A DNA stretch of 23,100 nt from JBDTMC01 sp039934475 (GTDB taxonomy: Bacteria > Acidobacteriota > Terriglobia > Bryobacterales > Bryobacteraceae). A program made the position numbers and the translations under genes. The notes beneath the pieces were generated by a model that worked only from the letters and a program-made list of their open reading frames with translations, did not search any database and was not told where the DNA came from. Positions within the stretch are counted from its first letter, which is position 1. Each line of letters begins with the position of its first letter. Location: NCBI GenBank assembly GCA_039934475.1, contig JBDTMC010000069.1, forward strand, positions 1 to 23,100. The letters are read 5' to 3'. This document shows, piece by piece, positions 1-6,673 of the stretch.

Positions 1-377
1 ACAAGCATTACGGGGAGCAGGCCGAAATCGTCGACGCCCTCGCCGAACGCATCCAACTCCTGGGCGGTGTTGCCCTCGCGATGGCCCACGATATCGCTGA
101 AACCACGCAGATTGCTCGTCCGCCGCGCGGCCGCGAAGACCTCGCTGTCCAGTTGTTCCGTCTCCAGGAGGCTCACGAAATTATCATCGCCGCAGCCCGC
201 GAAGCAGCAGCCGCCGCCGCCGACAAAGGTGACGATGGTACCAATGACCTCCTCGTTAGCGATTTGCTTCGCGTCAACGAATTCCAGGTCTGGTTTGTGT
301 CGGAGCATCTGGTCCATGCAGGAATTGCCGACCAGGAAGAAGACAGTCCACGACCGGCGGTTACCGCCAAATCATAG
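1..377 (+). CDS. dps: Dps/ferritin-like protein, 3' part (5' end outside window)
   Basis: This open frame enters from the left edge (first full codon at base 3) and stops at 375-377, giving about 124 C-terminal residues. The visible part begins KHYGEQAEIVDALAERIQLLGG. That matches the second helix of Dps proteins, where the D/E residues of the inter-subunit ferroxidase site lie. It continues with MAHDIAE, a long helix with LQEAHEIII, and the last helix NDLLVSDLLRVNEFQVWFVSEHL. Dps family members form 12-subunit shells that oxidise and store iron and protect DNA during stress. The N-terminal helix with the ferroxidase histidines lies outside the window. Its promoter cannot be seen. The gene runs convergently towards the OmpA gene, and a shared hairpin terminator lies between them. 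The family call is fairly sure; the exact Dps subgroup is not. Confidence 0.82.
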   Translation, partial: KHYGEQAEIVDALAERIQLLGGVALAMAHDIAETTQIARPPRGREDLAVQLFRLQEAHEIIIAAAREAAAAAADKGDDGTNDLLVSDLLRVNEFQVWFVSEHLVHAGIADQEEDSPRPAVTAKS

Positions 378-445
378 GAATGCATCGGCGGCCGCCCGTG
401 TCGAAGAGACGACGGCCGGTGTCGATTGATGGACAGACGGACAAA

Positions 446-473
446 CCCCCGGCCCTTCTATAAGGACCGGGGG
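446..473. terminator. Hairpin terminator between convergent dps and OmpA genes
   Basis: CCCCCGG at 446-452 pairs with CCGGGGG at 467-473. After one C/A mismatch, CCTT at 454-457 pairs with AAGG at 462-465 around a CTAT loop. On the minus strand the stem is followed by TTTGT, so it fits best as terminator of the SYLF-OmpA operon. On the plus strand it is followed by TCTTCG, so it could also stop dps transcription. Confidence 0.72.
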
Positions 474-525
474 TCTTCGAAAACGAGCTAGTCCGTGCTC
501 ATCGGCGGACCACAATGCCGCCTGA

Positions 526-2244
526 CTAACGCCCGCCAGTGGTCACTGTACCGATCGCCGTGCCAATCAAATCCCCGGAAATCACCAGCTCCACCCGTCG
601 GTTTTGCTGGCGCCCACTCGCGGTGTCATTGGAAGCTACCGGTTGGGTCTTGCCGAAGCCCTTGGATGTTACCGAAGCCGCCGGCATACCCTGCTGTAGC
701 AGGAAAGCGCTCACAGCCGAGCCGCGCTGTTCAGAGAGCTTCTGATTGTAGTCGTCGCCACCCACGCTATCCGTGTGCCCTTCCACATCCAATCGCAACC
801 CAACATGCCCGGAAACAATGCCCGCTACCTTTGCCAGCTTCTCACGTGCCAGCGGCCGTAACGTAGACTTGCCGGAGTCGAACAGAACATCGGACATATT
901 CACAATCAGACCGCGCGCGGTATCCCTCGTCTGCAGGATGAGGTTGAACTGGGTCAGCAGGTGGCTGCGCAGTTCCACTTTGTCCTTTTCTAGCTGTGCC
1001 TTCTGCTTTTCCGCATTCTCCAACTCCAACTTGGTCGCCGCCTGCTGTGCCTCGTTCTCGCGCTTTATGCGGTCTGCCTCTGCCCCCGCGGCGGCCATCC
1101 GCGCGTCATTCTCCAATTTCAGCCGGTCGGCATCCGATCTCGCCAGGGCCTCGCGGCTTGCCGTTTCCGCCTTCAAGCGGTCAGCTTCCAATTTGGCACT
1201 GGCCTCACGGCTTGCTGTTTCCAACTTCAGGCGCTCTGCTTCCAGCGAGGCTGCGGCGGCGCGAGTCTCGCTCTCCCGTTTCGCTAGTTCCGCTTCACGT
1301 GTCACGCGATCCGCCTCCGCCTGTGCGGCTACTCGGCTATTCTCGGCCTTTGTCTGGCGGTCCGCCGCTTGTTGCCGCTCCGCCGTAAGAGCGTCTTCTT
1401 CCTGACGCTTCACGGCGATTGCCCGCGAGTCTTCCGCCATTTGCACAGCTTCCCGGGCACTCATCGAAACCGGCTTGTTGCCTGCTTTGCGTGCCAGGTA
1501 GGCTTCTGCTTGAGCAAGACTCTTTTCCGCCTTCTGGAAGGTCTCGGCGGCAAAGCGGTGTGCCCCTACAGCACGTGCAATCTGTACCGCATTCCGTGCC
1601 TCATAAACTTCCAGCGGCAGTTTCTTGTCAGCCTTCAGCGCCAGTGGATTTGCCAGACGCTCGTATTGCCCTCGTTGCAGCAGTTCATACTTCGCGTCAA
1701 CCTCTTCCACTTTGCCCTTGGTGTCTGCCCGCACCACGTTCTCCATCACAACCAGGTCGCTCGGCTGCCGCACCGCGTAATAAGGTTCGGCCGTCACCAC
1801 CAAAGCGAACACTTGAAGTTCTGTCGTCACATTTAGCTTGCTCTTCGTTCCGTTCAACTGCACTTCGCCAAGATTGGACGTCCGGCCTTCCGGTGTCACG
1901 GCCCACATCACATAGGTGAGGTACTCAGCGCCGTTCTTGGTCGCCGGCTCTAGTCCGTCGAATTCCACTTCGATTTCAATGTAGCCTTGCTTGCTCTCAA
2001 CCTTCGCCTCGCCGCGGGCGTTTGCCAGAAGGTCCGTCCCGCGGAAGTCAATCTTCGTCGCACCGCTGCGGTGCCGGTAGTTCATTGCCTTCGTCGTCCT
2101 GCCCGTGACGGTGACACGATAAATTGGTGTTCCACCTGCCGCCATCCGCGCGGTATTTTCATTTGGATTTGGATTTGGTGCCTGCTGCGCCGAAACGACT
2201 GCGCAAACCGTTAGGAATGCGCCGATCAGTTGAGTTTGATTCAC
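526..2244 (-). CDS. OmpA-family outer-membrane/peptidoglycan-binding protein with long coiled coil
   Basis: A 572-residue envelope protein. Residues 1-19 form a signal peptide (LIGAFLTVCAVVSAQ). Residues about 40-165 form a beta-rich domain of unknown role. Residues 217-280 resemble a DUF4398-type helical segment (ARNAVQIARAVGAHRFAAE). Residues 285-430 are a charged coiled coil containing four 18-residue repeats. Residues about 450-556 are an OmpA C-terminal domain with VLFDSGKSTL, VEGHTDSVG and the closing QQNRRVEL motif, which in this family binds diaminopimelate of peptidoglycan. It probably links the outer membrane to the wall across a long rod. The start is GTG at 2242-2244, 23 bases after the stop of the SYLF gene, with only a weak ribosome site, so the two genes are likely co-transcribed from the sigma-54-like promoter upstream of the SYLF gene. 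Confidence 0.88.
   Translation of the reverse strand: MNQTQLIGAFLTVCAVVSAQQAPNPNPNENTARMAAGGTPIYRVTVTGRTTKAMNYRHRSGATKIDFRGTDLLANARGEAKVESKQGYIEIEVEFDGLEPATKNGAEYLTYVMWAVTPEGRTSNLGEVQLNGTKSKLNVTTELQVFALVVTAEPYYAVRQPSDLVVMENVVRADTKGKVEEVDAKYELLQRGQYERLANPLALKADKKLPLEVYEARNAVQIARAVGAHRFAAETFQKAEKSLAQAEAYLARKAGNKPVSMSAREAVQMAEDSRAIAVKRQEEDALTAERQQAADRQTKAENSRVAAQAEADRVTREAELAKRESETRAAAASLEAERLKLETASREASAKLEADRLKAETASREALARSDADRLKLENDARMAAAGAEADRIKRENEAQQAATKLELENAEKQKAQLEKDKVELRSHLLTQFNLILQTRDTARGLIVNMSDVLFDSGKSTLRPLAREKLAKVAGIVSGHVGLRLDVEGHTDSVGGDDYNQKLSEQRGSAVSAFLLQQGMPAASVTSKGFGKTQPVASNDTASGRQQNRRVELVISGDLIGTAIGTVTTGGR
1039..1254 (-). repeat. Four tandem 54-bp coding repeats in the OmpA-family gene
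   Basis: Residues 331-402 of the OmpA-family protein are four consecutive 18-residue units. Examples are AASLEAERLKLETASREA and SAKLEADRLKAETASREA. Each carries the core [ED]A[ED]R[LI]K. This is a degenerate 54-bp tandem repeat that sets the length of the coiled coil. The copies have diverged, so recent slippage is not obvious. Confidence 0.75.
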
Positions 2245-2267
2245 GTTGTTCGTCTTTTCTTGAAAGT

Positions 2268-2960
2268 CTACTTGCTGGAACGGCCAGCACCGTTCTCGCG
2301 CGCCGAGTACTTGTTCAAGAGCGAGATCAACTTGACTGCCGCTCTGGGAACCCGCACATTGCCCGTCACGATCTGGCGGTTTTCCATTTTCTTGCCGTAA
2401 AGTGCAGAATTGTCATCCAAATCTTGCCGTAACGTGGCGCCTTCCAGCGCGAGGCCGGCAAACAATCCTTGCGATCTGGACCAGGAAAGTATCTCCGCGT
2501 GCATCTGAGCATCCGTCTGCGCCGTCGCCGTGCGTCCTACTGGTCCTGCTGCTACCGAGCCTTCCGCGCCCAACGTGAATTTGCTGGCTAGCAGTTTGTC
2601 CACGCCCCGTGCGTTCATCACAAGCATGATGAGATCCGTCGTCGATCCACCAATTTGAAAGCCTACACTGCCGCCCTCAATACGGACAGTTCCGGGCGCT
2701 GACCAACCAGGGCCACCCTTTTTCCGGCACGATACATAGCCCTTGCCATATTTGCCGCCCACCAGAAAGGCTGCTGTCTTAAGGCTCGGGACGATGACGA
2801 TGCAGTTAGCGTTCTCCAGCATCTCTTGCGGGATGCCCTTGTCGGGTGTGGCCATGACTTCTGAAAACACGGCAGCAGCCTCGTTCAACCGCTTCACACC
2901 TTCGTTGTCTTTGGCCATCAGGGGCACTATCGCCAGAGCAGCCACTAGAATCATTCGCAT
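2268..2960 (-). CDS. Secreted SYLF-domain (Ysc84-like) lipid-binding protein
   Basis: A 230-residue protein with a short signal peptide (MRMILVAALAIVPLMA). The rest is a SYLF/Ysc84 domain: the sequence VFSEVMATPDKGIP, then GGKYGKGYVSCRKKGGPGWSAP, VGFQIGGSTTDLIMLVMN, KLLASKFTLGAEGSVAAGPVGR and the final GLFAGLALEGATLRQD. SYLF proteins bind phosphoinositides in eukaryotes; in bacteria they are exported proteins of poorly known, probably membrane-associated, role. The ATG at 2958-2960 has AAAGAGG about seven bases upstream. It is the first gene of a pair with the OmpA-family gene. The 186-bp region upstream carries a sigma-54-like element and a tandem dyad operator block, so it is probably under the activator encoded at 4465-6588. 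Confidence 0.9.
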   Translation of the reverse strand: MRMILVAALAIVPLMAKDNEGVKRLNEAAAVFSEVMATPDKGIPQEMLENANCIVIVPSLKTAAFLVGGKYGKGYVSCRKKGGPGWSAPGTVRIEGGSVGFQIGGSTTDLIMLVMNARGVDKLLASKFTLGAEGSVAAGPVGRTATAQTDAQMHAEILSWSRSQGLFAGLALEGATLRQDLDDNSALYGKKMENRQIVTGNVRVPRAAVKLISLLNKYSARENGAGRSSK

Positions 2961-3022
2961 AATTGGACCTCTTTTTTCGACCCGATAAACCTTGAAGGTT
3001 CTTTGGGTAACACAAATCTAAA

Positions 3023-3039
3023 TGCACGCCTTGCGCCAA
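3023..3039 (-). promoter_or_regulatory. Sigma-54-like -24/-12 promoter of SYLF-OmpA operon
   Basis: Minus-strand sequence TTGGCGCAAGGCGTGCA has GG and GC separated by exactly 10 bases, as sigma-54 RNA polymerase requires. It matches the general consensus YTGGCACG-N4-TTGCW except at an A/G position and at the G before TGC. That G is shared by all four elements of this type in the window. The predicted start is near 3012, about 52 bases before the ATG. The operator block at 3116-3149 is centred at about -111 and -129. Confidence 0.62.
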
Positions 3040-3115
3040 TGTCGGGTTTTGTTGAGTCTATTCATCTCAGCGGGCTTCGGAGCGTTACTTTTTACCGTCG
3101 TCAAGGAGGCGGTGT

Positions 3116-3149
3116 TGACCACGGGCGGTCAAGTGACGCCGTCTGGTCA
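3116..3149. promoter_or_regulatory. 34-bp tandem dyad operator (activator site), upstream of SYLF-OmpA
   Basis: Two dyads are centred 18 bp apart: TGACC-N6-GGTCA at 3116-3131 (extended to TTGACC...GGTCAA at 3115-3132) and TGACG-N6-GGTCA at 3134-3149. The second overlaps the stop codon of the DUF1003 gene. The same four-half-site layout recurs at 4385-4418 and 8824-8857. I infer an upstream activating sequence for the sigma-54 activator encoded nearby. Confidence 0.62.
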
Positions 3150-3716
3150 ACGCACTTCGTCGCGAACCGCAGCCTGTTGAAGCCGCGCAATCTCAGCCAG
3201 TACGTCCTCCGGCTTTGTTTCCATTTCCAGATCGGCAAGTTCACTCGCCGCGTGGTTCTCAATGCCCAGCTTCTCTTGAATAGCGTCCAGCATCTGCAGT
3301 ACTCGCGTCAGTTCGTGCTCCGTCAGCAGGCCGATGTGCAAATCCAGGTCCGCCCGCCGCTCCATCTCATCGGTCAGGCGGTTCTGTGTGATCAGCACCA
3401 GAGCCGAGAGAAAGATCGCCTCAAGCGACACAACCATCGTCAACAAGCCATAGGGGTAGGGATCAAAAGGCGCGACACCAAAATGCCCCGTGTTGAGTAA
3501 AATCCATACCCCAAACCAGGCAATGTGCAGGTAAATGAAGGACATGTCGCCCGAGAACGCCGTGATGGCGTCGGCAACCCGGTCCTGGACGCCCCGCTCT
3601 CGCGCCGCCTTCCGCCGCAGTTGGATGATCGTGCGAATATTTCGCTCGATGATCGTGGAAAGCGCTGGATTGTCCCGCTCGCTCTCATCAGCCGCCGGTC
3701 GATCGGGCGTCGGCAT
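3147..3716 (-). CDS. DUF1003 membrane protein
   Basis: A 189-residue protein matching DUF1003. A basic N-terminal helix (NIRTIIQLRRKAARERGVQDRVADAIT) precedes the signature FSGDMSFIYLHIAWFGVWILLN, the first membrane helix. Next comes DPYPYGLLTMVVSLEAIFLSALVLITQNR, the second helix. The C-terminal cytoplasmic part is charged and helical (DLDLHIGLLTEHELTRVLQMLDAI). The family is common in bacteria and its biochemical role is not established. It is the last of four closely spaced genes, starting 12 bases after the stop of the 72-aa protein gene. No strong ribosome site is visible, which fits translational coupling. Confidence 0.9.
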   Translation of the reverse strand: MPTPDRPAADESERDNPALSTIIERNIRTIIQLRRKAARERGVQDRVADAITAFSGDMSFIYLHIAWFGVWILLNTGHFGVAPFDPYPYGLLTMVVSLEAIFLSALVLITQNRLTDEMERRADLDLHIGLLTEHELTRVLQMLDAIQEKLGIENHAASELADLEMETKPEDVLAEIARLQQAAVRDEVR

Positions 3717-3728
3717 GGATACTCGCCG

Positions 3729-3947
3729 CTACTTCTTCGTTCGGTTGCCGGCGATCAACAATCCGACGCCGCCGAGTATCATCACAGCACTGATCAATAC
3801 CGGCGCCTTCTCTTCATGCTGCGTCTCCAATCCAATGGAGACGCCGCCTACCTTCACGCCCTCGCGTTCGCTGTGGGGAATAGGGACTACCAGGGACGCG
3901 GCGCCCAGTAGTAAGAGCGCCACTCCGGCCCAGAATAGCGGTTTCAT
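3729..3947 (-). CDS. Small two-helix membrane protein (DUF3185-like)
   Basis: A 72-residue protein starting at ATG 3945-3947 (MKPLFWAGVALLLLGAASLV). It has an N-terminal membrane helix, a short polar loop with GVKVGGVSIGLETQHEEK, and a second helix (PVLISAVMILGGVGLLIAG) before a basic tail. The layout resembles small DUF3185-type proteins; assignment to that family is tentative. The start was chosen because it lies two bases after the TGA of the preceding 57-aa gene, consistent with translational coupling. A longer frame reading upstream would only be an overlap into that gene. It is the third gene of the small-membrane-protein operon. Confidence 0.75.
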   Translation of the reverse strand: MKPLFWAGVALLLLGAASLVVPIPHSEREGVKVGGVSIGLETQHEEKAPVLISAVMILGGVGLLIAGNRTKK

Positions 3948-3949
3948 AC

Positions 3950-4123
3950 TCAGTTCGCCGAGTCTTTCTGCCGCGTCGCCTTCACCGCCGTCACAATCCC
4001 CAAACCCACCATTACGAGGCCTCCGGCGGCGATCCAATGTACGGGCACGTGCATCAATGTTGCCCCATAGGCCAGCCCGCCGATCAAGATCAAATAGCCA
4101 ACAAGATAAATTCCGAAAGACAT
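3950..4123 (-). CDS. 57-aa two-helix membrane micro-protein
   Basis: This short frame reads MSFGIYLVGYLILIGGLAYG, continues with a loop ATLMHVPVHWI, then a second helix AAGGLVMVGLGIVTAV and a polar basic tail KATRQKDSAN. Both halves are hydrophobic and suit two membrane spans. The HVPVHWI linker and the KATRQKDSAN tail look like those of small hypothetical proteins I have seen in diverse bacteria, with no known function. The ATG lies four bases after the stop of the DUF5670 gene. The TGA lies two bases before the next ATG, so it is firmly embedded in the operon. The tight spacing and coding-like pattern are the reasons to believe it is real. Confidence 0.8.
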   Translation of the reverse strand: MSFGIYLVGYLILIGGLAYGATLMHVPVHWIAAGGLVMVGLGIVTAVKATRQKDSAN

Positions 4124-4127
4124 GGGC

Positions 4128-4277
4128 TTAGAGTACCCGCCGCCCTTGAATCACTTGAATCAAGACCACGACGATGGCCAGCACCAATAGAATATGGATC
4201 AATCCCGACGCAGTGAAGGCGGTCATCAAACCCAGTGCCCACAGGATCAACAGAATCACGGCAATAGTCCAAAGCAT
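4128..4277 (-). CDS. lmo0937/DUF5670-family membrane micro-protein
   Basis: A 49-residue protein beginning MLWTIAVILLILWALGLMTA, with a second helix LIHILLVLAIVVVLIQVIQ and the basic end GRRVL. This matches the lmo0937 family (DUF5670), whose members share the MLWTIAVILLILWALG start, a G-x-IHILLVIA core and an R-rich end. Family members are small inner-membrane proteins; the function is unknown. A good ribosome site, AAGGAG, lies about ten bases before the ATG. It is the first gene of a four-gene operon (4277 down to 3147), about 25 bases after the predicted sigma-54 start. Confidence 0.9.
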   Translation of the reverse strand: MLWTIAVILLILWALGLMTAFTASGLIHILLVLAIVVVLIQVIQGRRVL

Positions 4278-4312
4278 TTTGTGTAAAGCTCCTTATCTCG
4301 ATGCTGGACAAA

Positions 4313-4329
4313 AGCACGATGATGGCCAA
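4313..4329 (-). promoter_or_regulatory. Sigma-54-like promoter of the small-membrane-protein operon
   Basis: Minus-strand TTGGCCATCATCGTGCT carries GG-N10-GC and the shared GGC-N7-GTGC form. The predicted start near 4302 gives a 25-base leader that includes AAGGAG. The tandem dyads at 4385-4418 are centred at about -90 and -108, a usual range for sigma-54 activator sites. Confidence 0.65.
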
Positions 4330-4384
4330 AGCCGTTACACCGGCAATCTCGCGGGTGCCATGGCGCTGTGTACCCTCTCCGCCC

Positions 4385-4418
4385 TGTCCTCCCGGAGTCA
4401 AGTGACCGTCGACGGTCG
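4385..4418. promoter_or_regulatory. 34-bp tandem dyad operator upstream of DUF5670 operon
   Basis: The stronger dyad is TGACC-N6-GGTCG at 4403-4418 and includes the perfect 14-bp palindrome GACCGTCGACGGTC (4404-4417). The weaker dyad, TGTCC-N6-AGTCA, is at 4385-4400. Their centres are again exactly 18 bp apart. The block lies between the activator gene's stop (4465) and the DUF5670 start. Confidence 0.6.
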
Positions 4419-4464
4419 GTGGCGCACGCGCTTAGACGGCCTTACTGAATCATCCCCCGCCCAA

Positions 4465-6588
4465 TCAAAGCTCGCTGCGCGAGATCCCCAGCTTCTTCAT
4501 GATGGCGTTGAGTGTCGTGCGATGCAGGCCCAGTCGCGTCGCCGCCGTCGTCACCACGCCGCCGCTCTCCCTCAGCACTTTGACGATATGGTCCCGTTCC
4601 ACTTGCTCCAGCGTGGCGCTGCCGGCCGGACCCACTCCACTCTCTCGAATCTCGGCTAGCGGAGCGCGAAGACTCGTCCCGCTGGATAAAATCACTGATC
4701 GCTCAATGAAGTTCTCCAACTCCCGCACATTCCCCGGCCAGTTCCAACTCTCCAGAGCCCGCATCGTATCCGACGGAATGTTCTCTATCTTCCGGCCCAT
4801 CTTCGCCGCGTATTTCTTCGTGAAGTGCCGTACCAGCAAAGGTATGTCCTCTGGATGGTCACGCAGCGGAGGCGTTGTGATCGGGAACACTTTCAGCCGG
4901 TAGTAAAGATCGCTGCGGAACAGCTTGTCTCCCATCATCTGTGTGAGGTTGCGGTTCGTCGCCGCCACCAGGCGCACATCAATGGGAATGGTCTTTGTGC
5001 CACCCAGCCGCTCAAAGGCCTTCTCCTGCAGTGCCCGCAGCAATTTCGGCTGCAGGTCCAGCGGGATGTCGCCCACTTCATCCAAAAACAAAGTCCCCCG
5101 GTGAGCCATTTCAAAGCGGCCGATCTTCTGCGTCAAGGCGCCAGTAAATGCGCCTCTCTCGTACCCAAACAACTCGCTTTCCAAAAGCCCCGTCGGAATC
5201 GCGGCGCAATTCAATGTCACAAACGGAAGGGCTCGTCGTGGGCTCATCCGGTGAACCGCTCGTGCCACCAGTTCTTTTCCCGTGCCGGTCTCTCCCAGAA
5301 TTAAAACCGTAGCATCGGTGGGCGCCACCACTTCTACTTGCCGTTGCACCCGCCGCAGCGCGGCGCTGGTGCCCACAATCTCCTCGAACTCCAACGTGGG
5401 CTGGCTGTCGGCGTGCTCGACACTCTCCGCGCGCTCCCGTTCGCGCAGGTCCTGCACAAACGTGATCCACCGAAACGGTGAGAGCTTCAACACGGCTGTT
5501 GCCACCAGAACGCGAACCCGCTCTCCATCCTTCCGGATTAGCTCTTTCTCAAATGGCGTGCACGCCCCAAACCGCAAACCTTCCTCGTGCGCCAAGTCAT
5601 CCAACGCAGCATACTCCGGCGGAGTAAGATCGGGCCAACTCAGCCGGCCACTCGCCAAATCCTCGCGGCTGTAGCCAACCAGCTTCAGAAACGTGTCATT
5701 CGCTTCCGGAATTCTATCGAATTCCCCGGAAACAACGCCCGCAATCGTCGAATGCGCCGGAATCGGACGGATTCTCGCCCGGCTTCGCGCCAGTTTCTCG
5801 TCCCTCTCGTGCCGGTCGGTGAAGTCACGAACCACTCTCGCGAATCCTTGTAGATGTCCATCCTCGTCTTTCAGCGCCATCGTGATGGTATTGGCCCAGA
5901 AACGCGATCCGTCTTTCTTGGCTTGCCAGCCCTCCGCGCCGATGTGGCCTTCCACACCTGTTCGCTTCAGTTCGTCCTGTAACTTCGTCTCGAGTGTATC
6001 GTCGCCGGGATAGAGAAAGGATACGTGTTCATCCAATGCCTCCGCTGCCCCGTACCCATAAATGCGGGTCGCTCCGGAATACCAGGCGGCAATCAGTCCG
6101 TTGAGGTCCAACAAATACAGTGCATAGTCTTGCACCCACGATGGAATTGAGCCGTCTGCTGTTGGCCCTGCATCCGCAGCCGCTTTGTCTCGCAGCACGA
6201 TGACGTTCCTTACAGGCAGTACACTCCCTTTGGCCGTGTACTCAACGTCGTGAGGACGCGCATCCAGATCCACCAGCCGTAGCGTGCCTTCGTGCTCTCC
6301 CTGCTGCTGCAACGCCTTCCATAGCTCCGAGATCTCCGGCTTGTATCCAGGGTCCGCAAAATCCGTTACCGGACGTCCGATGATCTCTTCCCGCCGCACC
6401 CCTAGTAGTTTGCTCGCGCCGATGCTGGCATCGCTCGACTTACCCTCGTCATCAACTATAAGAATCGGTGAGGAAGGGTGATAGACAATCGCGCGAAGCA
6501 GGCGTTCCAATTCGGTCGGACCGTTCTCAATCAGCCACTGGTTGGCCGCTGATTGTGAGATCGCGGACCGTAACTTCTCCAAATCCAT
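4465..6588 (-). CDS. Three-PAS sigma-54-dependent transcriptional activator
   Basis: A 707-residue enhancer-binding protein. Three PAS-like sensor domains lie at about 30-135, 150-260 (DLNGLIAAWYSGATRIYGY) and 275-385. They are followed by a complete AAA+ domain: Walker A GETGTGKE at 432-439, the sigma-54 contact loop GAFTGA at 479-484, Walker B TLFLDE at 499-504. A Fis-type helix-turn-helix ends the protein (GGVVTTAATRLGLHRTTLNAI, about 677-697). There is no receiver domain, so sensing is probably by PAS ligand or redox state rather than phosphorylation. The start is ATG 6586-6588, because GGAGGAG lies just upstream; an in-frame start at 6639 has no such site. A single dyad at 6658-6673 suggests autoregulation. 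The surrounding tandem dyads and sigma-54-like promoters are its probable targets. Confidence 0.93.
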   Translation of the reverse strand: MDLEKLRSAISQSAANQWLIENGPTELERLLRAIVYHPSSPILIVDDEGKSSDASIGASKLLGVRREEIIGRPVTDFADPGYKPEISELWKALQQQGEHEGTLRLVDLDARPHDVEYTAKGSVLPVRNVIVLRDKAAADAGPTADGSIPSWVQDYALYLLDLNGLIAAWYSGATRIYGYGAAEALDEHVSFLYPGDDTLETKLQDELKRTGVEGHIGAEGWQAKKDGSRFWANTITMALKDEDGHLQGFARVVRDFTDRHERDEKLARSRARIRPIPAHSTIAGVVSGEFDRIPEANDTFLKLVGYSREDLASGRLSWPDLTPPEYAALDDLAHEEGLRFGACTPFEKELIRKDGERVRVLVATAVLKLSPFRWITFVQDLRERERAESVEHADSQPTLEFEEIVGTSAALRRVQRQVEVVAPTDATVLILGETGTGKELVARAVHRMSPRRALPFVTLNCAAIPTGLLESELFGYERGAFTGALTQKIGRFEMAHRGTLFLDEVGDIPLDLQPKLLRALQEKAFERLGGTKTIPIDVRLVAATNRNLTQMMGDKLFRSDLYYRLKVFPITTPPLRDHPEDIPLLVRHFTKKYAAKMGRKIENIPSDTMRALESWNWPGNVRELENFIERSVILSSGTSLRAPLAEIRESGVGPAGSATLEQVERDHIVKVLRESGGVVTTAATRLGLHRTTLNAIMKKLGISRSEL

Positions 6589-6657
6589 TCCTCTCCTCCG
6601 CCGGCCGTCTGGGCTGGAGGCCAAGATTGGCAGCGCCACCCGAAGTCTAGCACCGAA

Positions 6658-6673
6658 TGACCATCGGCGGTCA
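6658..6673. promoter_or_regulatory. Single TGACC-N6-GGTCA dyad upstream of the activator gene
   Basis: TGACC at 6658-6662 and GGTCA at 6669-6673 form the same dyad as in the tandem blocks, 70 bases upstream of the activator start. GGTCA overlaps the stop codon of the phospholipase-like gene. There is no second dyad 18 bp away and no correctly spaced -24/-12 element between it and the ATG. It may give autoregulation, or it may be chance. Confidence 0.4.

Noticed and set aside
773..1405. Plus-strand frame of 210 codons opposite the OmpA coiled coil
   Set aside because: Its Ser/Ala/Arg-rich repeats are just the complement of the coiled-coil repeats.
4343..4360. TGGCAC and TTGC boxes on the minus strand upstream of the DUF5670 gene
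   Set aside because: The boxes match sigma-54 consensus better than the chosen element, but they are separated by 8 bases instead of 5. Sigma-54 spacing is strict, so the element at 4313-4329 was preferred.
4404..4417. GACCGTCGACGGTC palindrome as a terminator of the activator gene
   Set aside because: There is no loop, no T-run, and it fits the repeated operator layout much better.
6589..6639. Longer activator start at 6639
   Set aside because: The added 17 residues are Arg/Gly/Pro-rich, with no ribosome site, whereas the start at 6588 has GGAGGAG upstream.
6649..6664. Possible sigma-54 promoter for the activator gene (GG-N9-GC on the minus strand)
   Set aside because: It is one base too short between GG and GC and lies inside the dyad, so it was not called.
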